Source: Erysipelotrichaceae bacterium (GTDB lineage: Bacteria > Bacillota_I > Bacilli_A > Erysipelotrichales > Coprobacillaceae). From it: DNA of 35,519 bases. The position numbers and the translations under genes are program-made. A model generated the notes under the pieces. That model did not search any database, had not been told where the DNA came from, and was given only the letters and a program-made list of their open reading frames with translations. Of this stretch, positions 6,470 to 13,606 are shown in pieces (position 1 is the first letter of the stretch; the number at the start of each line of letters is the position of its first letter). The stretch is from NCBI GenBank assembly GCA_018365815.1, contig JAGZJH010000025.1, forward strand, positions 1 through 35,519, in the 5' to 3' direction.

Positions 6470-8269
6470 CTAATTTTTTTCTTGGAAATCAGCATCTACA
6501 ACATCATCTGCTGATCCTGTATTTTGGTCAGTAGGATTTCCTTGTTGTTGATATGCATATGCAGCCATTGCTTGAGCCATTTGTTCTAATTCATTCATTT
6601 TAGCTTCAAGTGTTGCCATATCATTGTTATCTAAAGCAGTTTTTAATTCATCTTTTAATTTTGTCGCTTCTTCTTTTTGTTTAGCATCAATTTTATCACC
6701 TTGTTCAACTAATGCTTTATCGATTTCATTAATCATTTGTTCTGCTTTATTTCTAGTTTCAACATCTTTACGTTTCTTTTCATCGTCAGCTTTATTAGCT
6801 TCTGCTTCTTTAACCATTCTATCGATTTCTTCATCACTTAAACCAGTTGAGTTTTGAATTGTGATTGATTGTTCTTTATTTGATTTCATATCTTTTGCTT
6901 TAACATTAACGATACCATTAACATCAATGTTGAAAGTTACTTCAATTTGTGGAACTCCACGTGGTGCCGGTTCAATTCCATCTAATTTAAATAAACCTAA
7001 TTGTTTATTATCTTTAGCCATTGTACGTTCACCTTGTAGTACATTAATATCTACTGCAGGTTGATTATCAGCGGCAGTTGAGAAAATTTGTGATTTTGTT
7101 GTTGGGATAGTTGTATTTCTTTCAATTAATACAGTCATAACACCACCCATTGTTTCAATACCTAATGATAATGGTGTAACGTCTAATAATACAATGTCTT
7201 TAACATCTCCGGCAATAACTCCACCTTGAATTGCAGCACCCATAGATACTACTTCATCAGGGTTAACAGATTTATTTGGCTCTTTCCCTAATTCTCTTCT
7301 TACTGATTCTTGAACAGCAGGAATACGAGTAGATCCACCAACTAATAATACTTGATCGATGTCACTTGGTTGAACTTTTGCATCGCTTAAAGCACGTCTA
7401 ACTGGTCCAACAGTTCTTTCGATTAAACCACGAGTTAATTCATCGAATTTAGCACGAGTTAATGACATTTCTAAATGCACCGGTCCATTAGCCCCAGCAG
7501 AAATGAATGGTAATGAAATTTGAGTTTGCATTACACCTGATAAGTCTTTTTTAGTTTTTTCTGCAGCTTCTTTAACACGTTGCATTGCCATATTGTCTGT
7601 ACTTAAATCAATACTTTCTTGTTTTTTGAATTCAGCAACAACATAATCCATAATTGCTTTATCAAAATCATCTCCACCTAACATATTATCTCCGGCAGTT
7701 GATAATACTTCAAAAGTACCATCAGCTAAGTCTAAGATAGATACGTCAAATGTACCTCCACCTAAGTCATAAACTAACACTTTTTGTTCTTGATCTAATT
7801 TATCTAATCCAAATGCTAAGGCTGCAGCAGTTGGTTCGTTGATAATACGTTCAACTTCTAATCCTGCAATTTTACCTGCATCTTTAGTTGCTTGACGTTG
7901 TGCATCATTAAAATATGCTGGAACAGTAATAACCGCTTGAGTAACCGGTTCACCTAAATAAGCTTCAGCAGTTGCTTTTAGGTTTTGAAGAATCATTGCT
8001 GAAATTTCTTGTGGTGTATAATCTTTACCATTTGCATGAACTTTTTTAGAAGTTCCCATATCACGTTTGATAGAAGAAATTGTATCTTTATTAACTACTG
8101 CTTGGTGCTTTGCAGCTTCACCAACAATAATTTCACCATTTTTAAATGATACAACTGAAGCAGTTGTACGCAATCCTTCAGGATTTGCAATAACTTTAGC
8201 TTCACCATTTTCCATAACAGAGACACATGAATTTGTTGTCCCTAAATCAATACCAATAATTTTACCCAT
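6470..8269 (-). CDS. dnaK: Chaperone protein DnaK (Hsp70)
   Basis: The 599-residue protein is an Hsp70 ATPase that refolds proteins with DnaJ and GrpE. The N-terminal nucleotide-binding domain opens with GKIIGIDLGTTNSCV and includes VPAYFNDAQRQATKDAG and DLGGGTFDVS. The substrate-binding domain and helical lid follow, ending in a short acidic tail (DADFQEKN) after a Gln-rich stretch. The length fits the Gram-positive form, which lacks the ~25-residue insert of the Gram-negative nucleotide-binding domain. Nine extra codons are open upstream (to 8296), but AGGAGG lies inside them, so ATG 8269 is the start. It lies 19 bases after grpE. Confidence 0.98.
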   Translation of the reverse strand: MGKIIGIDLGTTNSCVSVMENGEAKVIANPEGLRTTASVVSFKNGEIIVGEAAKHQAVVNKDTISSIKRDMGTSKKVHANGKDYTPQEISAMILQNLKATAEAYLGEPVTQAVITVPAYFNDAQRQATKDAGKIAGLEVERIINEPTAAALAFGLDKLDQEQKVLVYDLGGGTFDVSILDLADGTFEVLSTAGDNMLGGDDFDKAIMDYVVAEFKKQESIDLSTDNMAMQRVKEAAEKTKKDLSGVMQTQISLPFISAGANGPVHLEMSLTRAKFDELTRGLIERTVGPVRRALSDAKVQPSDIDQVLLVGGSTRIPAVQESVRRELGKEPNKSVNPDEVVSMGAAIQGGVIAGDVKDIVLLDVTPLSLGIETMGGVMTVLIERNTTIPTTKSQIFSTAADNQPAVDINVLQGERTMAKDNKQLGLFKLDGIEPAPRGVPQIEVTFNIDVNGIVNVKAKDMKSNKEQSITIQNSTGLSDEEIDRMVKEAEANKADDEKKRKDVETRNKAEQMINEIDKALVEQGDKIDAKQKEEATKLKDELKTALDNNDMATLEAKMNELEQMAQAMAAYAYQQQGNPTDQNTGSADDVVDADFQEKN

Positions 8270-8288
8270 AATATATATCCTCCTAGAT

Positions 8289-8846
8289 TTATTCACTTAC
8301 TTTGACTAAAGATGCACGAATTACGCGATCTTTTAATTTATATCCTTTTTGAAGTTCTTCAACAATCATATTTGAAGCAAAATTTTCATCTTGCACCATC
8401 ATTACAGCTTGATGTAAATTTGGATCAAATTCTTTTCCTTCAACTTCAATATATTCTACGCCATGCTTGTTTAATGCTCCAAGCAACTGTTTTGTAATCA
8501 TTTCATATCCTTTTAAAAATGATTTAACTTCATCACTTGGATTTTCAACATTCAATGAGCGTTCTAAGTTATCTAATATCGGAAGTAAATCTTCAACAAA
8601 TGATTGCATCATATATTTTAAAGAATTTGCATGTTCAATTTGTAAACGACGTTTTAGATTTTCCATATCCGCAAAAACTTTGTAATATTCAGTTTTCCAT
8701 TTATCTGCTTCTTTTTGAATTTCTTCAAGTTTATTCTCTAATGTCACTTCCTCAACTTCTTTACTAGCATTTTCTACTTTTTCATCAACAACTTCTTCAG
8801 TTTCTTCAATTACTTCTTCAGCTTGTTCTACTTTTTCTTTTTCCAT
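8289..8846 (-). CDS. grpE: Nucleotide exchange factor GrpE
   Basis: The 185-residue protein is the ADP-release factor for DnaK. An acidic N-terminal ~45 residues lead into a long coiled coil (LEEIQKEADKWKTEYYKVFADMENLKRR...). The C-terminal beta domain carries the conserved GVEYIEVEGKEFDPNLHQAV block. A GAGGTG site precedes the ATG. It lies 11 bases after hrcA and 19 before dnaK, so the genes are surely co-transcribed. The extreme Glu content of the first 45 residues is usual for this family. Confidence 0.96.
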   Translation of the reverse strand: MEKEKVEQAEEVIEETEEVVDEKVENASKEVEEVTLENKLEEIQKEADKWKTEYYKVFADMENLKRRLQIEHANSLKYMMQSFVEDLLPILDNLERSLNVENPSDEVKSFLKGYEMITKQLLGALNKHGVEYIEVEGKEFDPNLHQAVMMVQDENFASNMIVEELQKGYKLKDRVIRASLVKVSE

Positions 8847-8857
8847 TCTTTCACCTC

Positions 8858-9883
8858 TTACTCATCTTCGTTATCTAAAAACAATTCTTCAATGCTTTTA
8901 GAAATATAATCAACTAATGATACTACCTGTTCGTAAGGCATTCTTGTCGGACCAATGACTGAAATTGATCCAGAAGAATTATTTCCCGTTTTAAACGAAC
9001 CAGAGATTACTGAAACATCTTCTAACTCAGTCAATGGCAGTGGTTGACCAATCTTTACAGTGACACCTTCATTACTTTCAATTTGCATCGTTTTCCACAT
9101 TTGTGAATTTTCAAATGCACTTACTAAACGGCGAAGTTTGTTGACATCATTATATTCCGGTTGATATAACATATTTTCTTTTCCCGAAAAATAAACATCT
9201 TTATTAGCAAACTTCACAAACGCTTCTAAAAAAGCTTTAAATAGTATTTCATGTTCCTGAATTTTTGCAGAAATAATAGGTTCTACATCACGTTTTAATT
9301 TATATATTACTTGATTAATCGGTGTTCCTATTAACATATCATTCATCACATTAACACATGAGATCAAATCATCTAAAGAATATCTTCTCCCAAGGATGAA
9401 TGTTTTATTTTCAACATGACCTTGATCAGTTACAATAATCACTGATACATTATCATTTGAAATCGGAACAATTGTAATATTTTGCAATGTTTCATTTTGC
9501 GAATCAGGTCCTAAAGCCACTGAAGTTAAATGGGTTAATTCACTTAACATCTCACAACTTTCTTTTACTACTTCGTTTAATGTACGCCCTCTTTCACTAA
9601 ATATTGCTTGCATTTTGTTTTTTACAGTATCTTCGATTTTAGGTTCCACTAACGTCTCAACATAATAACGATAACCAGCTACACTTGGAATTCTTCCCGA
9701 AGAAGTATGTGTTTTTTCTAAAAAACCATAATCCTCTAAATATGCCATTTCATTACGAATGGTTGCACTTGAATAAGGCAACTGATATCTTGTTAATAAA
9801 TATTTTGAGCCTACTGGTTCTGCCGTTTCTATAAACGCTTCAACAATCGCTTTAAATATCGTTGTTTGTCTTGATGTTAGCAT
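8858..9883 (-). CDS. hrcA: Heat-inducible transcription repressor HrcA
   Basis: The 341-residue protein has the HrcA layout: an N-terminal winged helix (LTSRQTTIFKAIVEAF, then SSATIRNEMAYLEDYGFLEK and HTSSGRIPSVAGYRYY) followed by a GAF-like domain. HrcA binds CIRCE operators and needs GroEL to fold, so it releases the operon when misfolded protein engages GroEL. It is first in its own operon, and two CIRCE-like sites flank the promoter just upstream, so it represses itself and grpE-dnaK-dnaJ. A GGTGGTG site precedes the ATG. No groES/groEL is in the window. Confidence 0.97.
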   Translation of the reverse strand: MLTSRQTTIFKAIVEAFIETAEPVGSKYLLTRYQLPYSSATIRNEMAYLEDYGFLEKTHTSSGRIPSVAGYRYYVETLVEPKIEDTVKNKMQAIFSERGRTLNEVVKESCEMLSELTHLTSVALGPDSQNETLQNITIVPISNDNVSVIIVTDQGHVENKTFILGRRYSLDDLISCVNVMNDMLIGTPINQVIYKLKRDVEPIISAKIQEHEILFKAFLEAFVKFANKDVYFSGKENMLYQPEYNDVNKLRRLVSAFENSQMWKTMQIESNEGVTVKIGQPLPLTELEDVSVISGSFKTGNNSSGSISVIGPTRMPYEQVVSLVDYISKSIEELFLDNEDE

Positions 9884-9896
9884 TTTGTCACCACCT

Positions 9897-9923
9897 TTAG
9901 CACTCGTATTTCACCTGTGCTAA
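9897..9923. promoter_or_regulatory. CIRCE operator, gene-proximal copy (imperfect)
   Basis: TTAGCACTC (9897-9905), nine bases, then CTGTGCTAA (9915-9923). The left arm equals the CIRCE consensus. The right arm differs from GAGTGCTAA in its first two bases. It covers the expected transcription start of the hrcA operon. Confidence 0.88.
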
Positions 9924-9927
9924 GTAT

Positions 9928-9955
9928 ATTATACCCACTTTTTTAGCACTGTCAA
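9928..9955 (-). promoter_or_regulatory. Sigma-A promoter of the hrcA-grpE-dnaK-dnaJ operon
   Basis: On the minus strand a perfect TTGACA (9955-9950), a 16-base spacer and a perfect TATAAT (9933-9928) lie between the two CIRCE sites. The -35 is inside the distal operator and the start site falls in the proximal one, so HrcA bound at either would block polymerase. Confidence 0.85.
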
Positions 9956-9969
9956 CACTTTAGTGCTAA
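9943..9969. promoter_or_regulatory. CIRCE operator, promoter-distal copy
   Basis: TTAGCACTG (9943-9951), nine bases, then TAGTGCTAA (9961-9969) gives eight exact pairs and differs from consensus only at the innermost base of each arm. The -35 hexamer of the hrcA promoter lies inside it. Its centre is 46 bases from that of the other copy. Confidence 0.9.
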
Positions 9970-10280
9970 TTTTTTTATTTTATAATCTAAATATAATAAA
10001 ATAGACCTCTCAACTCTATTTTATTACAACCTGTTAACTACTCTACTTATAGAAATAAGCAAATTATTACTTAATTAAATTAAAAAAATCACATCAAACA
10101 TTTTCACTTGATTCTTCCTCTAAAATTGGCTTAGTCAATACAAATTATGACGAATCTAAAAAATACAACCTTAATAATCATAATACTTGTATTATTAATG
10201 ATAAAATCGTTAGTTTACAACTACCTTTTTTAGTCCTGTGTAATGAGAAAAATCATTTTTTTATAATAAACACCTTATTT
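9970..10280. other. Intergenic stretch between the hrcA promoter and hemW
   Basis: This 311-base AT-rich gap holds no gene that I trust. It contains an exact 11-bp inverted repeat, AATAAAATAGA (9995-10005) and TCTATTTTATT (10015-10025), with a 9-base loop and no T-run. A 28-codon plus-strand frame (10147-10233) would give a very hydrophobic peptide. A weak AATGA/TCATT hairpin with a T-run follows at about 10245-10265. No good ribosome-binding site precedes the small frame. No convincing terminator for hemW is seen. Confidence 0.5.
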
Positions 10281-11408
10281 TTAATTATCATTTGACATTA
10301 TATCTACTAAAATATCATTTAAAAAATCTAATCCTAAAGGTGTGGCTTTTAAATAACCATTTTCAATCATTAACATTTTTTGATTTATATATTTTTGAAT
10401 TGGATTATCATATATCTTTAATAAATTCACTTGATACTCTAAATCAAATTGTTTAATATTAATACCTTGTGTTAATCTTAATCCAAGCATAATAGTTTCA
10501 AACATTAAATCTGTTAAAGTTAATTCTTCTTCATATATTTTAAATATTCCATTAAAATAATCGGTTAATTTACGAGTATTATAATAACGTTTATGATTAA
10601 TAAAACCATGCGCACCTAGTCCAAAACCATAGTAATCATAATGATGCCAATAAACTAAGTTGTGTAACGACTCATACCCCTTATAAGCAAAATTACTGAT
10701 TTCATAACGTTTTAACCCCATTTTTTCAAGTTCATTAATAATTAAACAATTACATGCATACTCTTCTTCATCACTCATTGATGTATAGTCTTGATTATAT
10801 AAAATCGTATGTTCTTCTAAAATAAGCGAGTAGTAAGAAATATGTTTCAAGTTTAATTCTTTAACGAGTTTTAAATCATTTTGTATATCTTGAATAGTTT
10901 GGTTAGGTAGATTGTACATTAAATCAATGGATATATCTTCAAACCCTAATAATCTTGCCTGATTGATTAAATCAAAAACTTGTTGATTACTATGTTGGCG
11001 ATTAATTTTTTTTAATATCTTTTCATTAAATGTCTGTACACCAATACTTAATCTTGTGACACCATATTTTTTTAATAATTTAAGTTTATTAATATTCATT
11101 GTTTCAGGGTTTAATTCAATTGAATATTCTAAAACATTTTTTGCATAGGGTTTAATCATCTTTAATAAAGTTTCTAAATCTTCTTCATCTAAACTTGAAG
11201 GGGTTCCACCCCCTATATAAATTGTATCAATAGTTTCTTGAACCATATTTTGAAGCATTTCTTGTTTTAATGCTTGTAAATATTTTTGTACCCATTCTTT
11301 TTTATAATATAATTTTGAAAAATCGCAATAAGTACAAATTGATAAACAAAATGGAATATGGATATATAGTGCTTTATTTTTAACTTGTTCAAATGATTTT
11401 AATTTCAT
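10281..11408 (-). CDS. hemW: Radical SAM heme-related protein HemW
   Basis: The 375-residue protein has the HemW/HemN-like radical SAM fold. CLSICTYC at residues 21-28 supplies the CxxxCxxC 4Fe-4S ligands. IYIGGGTPSS, SIGVQTFNEKIL and SIDLMYNLPNQT are the conserved SAM-barrel motifs. The CxxxCxxC with no further N-terminal Cys fits HemW, now viewed as a heme chaperone, better than a true coproporphyrinogen oxidase. Its ATG overlaps the stop of the serine dehydratase gene by one base (TAATG), which suggests translational coupling. hemW just upstream of hrcA matches the Bacillus order. Annotation pipelines may call it oxygen-independent coproporphyrinogen III oxidase. Confidence 0.9.
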   Translation of the reverse strand: MKLKSFEQVKNKALYIHIPFCLSICTYCDFSKLYYKKEWVQKYLQALKQEMLQNMVQETIDTIYIGGGTPSSLDEEDLETLLKMIKPYAKNVLEYSIELNPETMNINKLKLLKKYGVTRLSIGVQTFNEKILKKINRQHSNQQVFDLINQARLLGFEDISIDLMYNLPNQTIQDIQNDLKLVKELNLKHISYYSLILEEHTILYNQDYTSMSDEEEYACNCLIINELEKMGLKRYEISNFAYKGYESLHNLVYWHHYDYYGFGLGAHGFINHKRYYNTRKLTDYFNGIFKIYEEELTLTDLMFETIMLGLRLTQGINIKQFDLEYQVNLLKIYDNPIQKYINQKMLMIENGYLKATPLGLDFLNDILVDIMSNDN

Positions 11409-12619
11409 TATTCGTCCTCAAAATGATAATGACTCGCTAGCCCTCCAAGTGATGTTTCTTTATAAGCAGTTTTTAAATCCTTACCTGTTTCATACATTAC
11501 TTGAACAACTGAATCGAAAGAAATTTTATTTTGACGGATCATTCCTAGTTGTTTTGCATATAAAGCCGCATCAATTGAACGTAAAGCACCAAAACCATTT
11601 CGTTCAATACATGGAATTTGAACATATCCACCGACTGGATCGCATGTTAAACCTAAATTATGCTCCATTCCCATTTCTGCAGCGTATTCGATTAGTGAAT
11701 TATTCACCCCTAATAACCACGCAAAACTTACCGCTGCCATTGAACAAGCAGAACCGACTTCTGCTTGGCACCCGCCATCAGCGCCAGAAATTGTGGCATT
11801 ATGTTTAATGACATTTCCAAATAATCCGCCAACACCCAATGCCTTCACTAAATCATGTTTAGAATAATTTAATTGTTTATAAGCATAGTACAATACTGCT
11901 GGGATTACACCACTCGCTCCACAAGTAGGAGCGGTTACAACTACTTGACCACTGGCATTTTCTTCACTCACTGCATAAGCATAACTACTGATAAATAAAC
12001 GTTCTCGTTCACTTTCTTTTTTTGTATTTAGTGCTTGATCATACATTGTTTTAGCCACTCTTTCAAGTTTTAATTTACCTGGAATTATCCCTTGGCGGCT
12101 TAACCCTCTTTCAACACTTTCAAACATTGCATTTAAAACTGTTAACAAATATTGCTCAATATCTTTATCTTCAAATTCTAAAATATAATCATAAAAAGAA
12201 ATATTCTTTTTTTCAATATAAGCAATAATCTCACTCATATTACGATGAGGATAAACATCTTGAACTGGGATTTGTTTAATTCCTTCCATCTCTACTTTAC
12301 CGCCACCAATTGAATAAGCAATCACTTCATTAATTAAATTTGTATCTTCATAAATTTCAAATTTCATTCCATTAGGGTGATAATCTAAAGCCTTTGGTTC
12401 AAAAATAAATTCACATTCAATGGGTTTTAAAGTTTCTTTAATAATATAATCCGTTAAATGTCCTATTCCTGTTAAGGCTAATGAACCATATAAAGTCACT
12501 ACTATTTTTGTGGCTTGAGGATATTGTTCTTTAATTTTACTTGCTGCTACTTTTGGTCCATAGGTATGTGAAGATGATGGACCTACTCCAATTTTATATA
12601 ACGTTTTTAATGTCTCCAT
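11408..12619 (-). CDS. sdaA: L-serine ammonia-lyase (L-serine dehydratase), single-chain iron-sulfur type
   Basis: The 403-residue protein deaminates L-serine to pyruvate with a 4Fe-4S cluster and no PLP. The N-terminal (beta) domain has GPSSSHT at 13-19. The C-terminal (alpha) domain has APTCGASGVIPAVL around 230-242, the likely cluster cysteines C284, C326 and C337 (GGC; then CDPVGGYVQIPC), and MGMEHNLGLTCDPVGG. Both domains are in one chain, as in E. coli SdaA, whereas many Firmicutes split them into SdaAB and SdaAA. It is shorter than the ~450-residue E. coli form, and no Cys lies near the C-terminus. It sits between holA (8 bases) and hemW (1-base overlap), an unusual neighbour set for a catabolic enzyme. 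Confidence 0.93.
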   Translation of the reverse strand: METLKTLYKIGVGPSSSHTYGPKVAASKIKEQYPQATKIVVTLYGSLALTGIGHLTDYIIKETLKPIECEFIFEPKALDYHPNGMKFEIYEDTNLINEVIAYSIGGGKVEMEGIKQIPVQDVYPHRNMSEIIAYIEKKNISFYDYILEFEDKDIEQYLLTVLNAMFESVERGLSRQGIIPGKLKLERVAKTMYDQALNTKKESERERLFISSYAYAVSEENASGQVVVTAPTCGASGVIPAVLYYAYKQLNYSKHDLVKALGVGGLFGNVIKHNATISGADGGCQAEVGSACSMAAVSFAWLLGVNNSLIEYAAEMGMEHNLGLTCDPVGGYVQIPCIERNGFGALRSIDAALYAKQLGMIRQNKISFDSVVQVMYETGKDLKTAYKETSLGGLASHYHFEDE

Positions 12620-12627
12620 TTTATTCC

Positions 12628-13593
12628 CTACACTTTCATTAAAAATAATTCTAAACCTAATCTTTTTTCGACTAAACCTTGTTTAATATTTTTATCCAAA
12701 CAAGCCAAATCATTAAGTTTAGCTAATAAATCATCTAGCTCAAAATATCTTGCATCTTGACGAAGATATTTGATTCGATACGGATTAATCGCTAAAATTT
12801 TCGCAATTTCTTGATCGTTATAGCCTTTTCGATCTAATACTTTAACTTGATATAACAAACGCATTTGATTTGCAATCATTACAATTAATTTCACCGGTTC
12901 TTCATTCTTAATCATTAAATCTTTATAAATTTGAATAGCTAAAGTTTGTTTTTTTTTCATAATGGCACTCACTAATTCAAAGGCATTTTCTTCAATAGGC
13001 TTACTAACTAACATTTTTACATCTTCTATTTTAATATGTGATGTATACAAAGTTAATTTTTCAACTTCATTCATTGCTTTTATCAACTGATGTTCGACAC
13101 GACTTAATAACAATTCCATTGCATCATCCTCAATCAAACACTTTCTTTTTTTAATTGCTTGTCTGATTGTCCCTGTTAATTGTTGTTCACTCAACTCATC
13201 AAGAGTGACATAAACAGCTTCTTTTTTTAACCGTTTAACTATTTTTTTACGTTCATCAAAGTTTTTAACATCACTGAAAATGACAAATACTGTTTGTTCA
13301 AATGGTTTTGAAAGATAATCCTCCAGCACACTTAAATCCTGTTTATTTTTTTCAGGTATTTTTTGAGTAGTTAAAAAAATAGGATTTTTTAATACGACCA
13401 TTTTATACTCGCTTAAAAAAGGTGGCGTATTACAATCTTCTATCACATCTTTAATTTGAACTAATGGATCATCATAAACAACTAAATTCATCATTTCTTC
13501 ACTAATGTTGTATTTTTCTTTTAAATCTTTAAGTTTTTGTTCCAATAAAAAAGTTTCATTACCATATAAAACATATATCATTTTCATCACCAT
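12628..13593 (-). CDS. holA: DNA polymerase III subunit delta
   Basis: The 321-residue protein is the delta subunit of the clamp loader, which opens the beta clamp. It starts with the family's MIYVLYGNETFLLEQKL, followed by an AAA+-like fold with no working Walker A, as expected for delta. The C-terminal collar domain has the conserved KLIVMIANQMRLLYQVK helix and the motif with NPYRIKYLRQ. Several Met codons cluster at the start. The frame extends to 13626, but that would overlap comEC. AAAGG ten bases ahead favours ATG 13593. ATG 13587 or 13581 are possible. It follows comEC as in B. subtilis (comEC-yqeN). Confidence 0.9.
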   Translation of the reverse strand: MVMKMIYVLYGNETFLLEQKLKDLKEKYNISEEMMNLVVYDDPLVQIKDVIEDCNTPPFLSEYKMVVLKNPIFLTTQKIPEKNKQDLSVLEDYLSKPFEQTVFVIFSDVKNFDERKKIVKRLKKEAVYVTLDELSEQQLTGTIRQAIKKRKCLIEDDAMELLLSRVEHQLIKAMNEVEKLTLYTSHIKIEDVKMLVSKPIEENAFELVSAIMKKKQTLAIQIYKDLMIKNEEPVKLIVMIANQMRLLYQVKVLDRKGYNDQEIAKILAINPYRIKYLRQDARYFELDDLLAKLNDLACLDKNIKQGLVEKRLGLELFLMKV

Positions 13594-13606
13594 TAAGATT
13601 ATACCT

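Noticed and set aside
6624..7064. Two plus-strand frames opposite dnaK
   Set aside because: They mirror conserved DnaK sequence and encode low-complexity peptides; antisense frames in dnaK are a common annotation error.
10281..11408. Reading hemW as a true coproporphyrinogen III oxidase (HemN)
   Set aside because: Only CxxxCxxC is present without the extra N-terminal ligand and residues of HemN, and the position next to hrcA is that of hemW.
11449..11808. 119-codon plus-strand frame opposite the serine dehydratase gene
   Set aside because: It is the antisense of a conserved enzyme, with no ribosome-binding site and no recognisable domain; a shadow frame.
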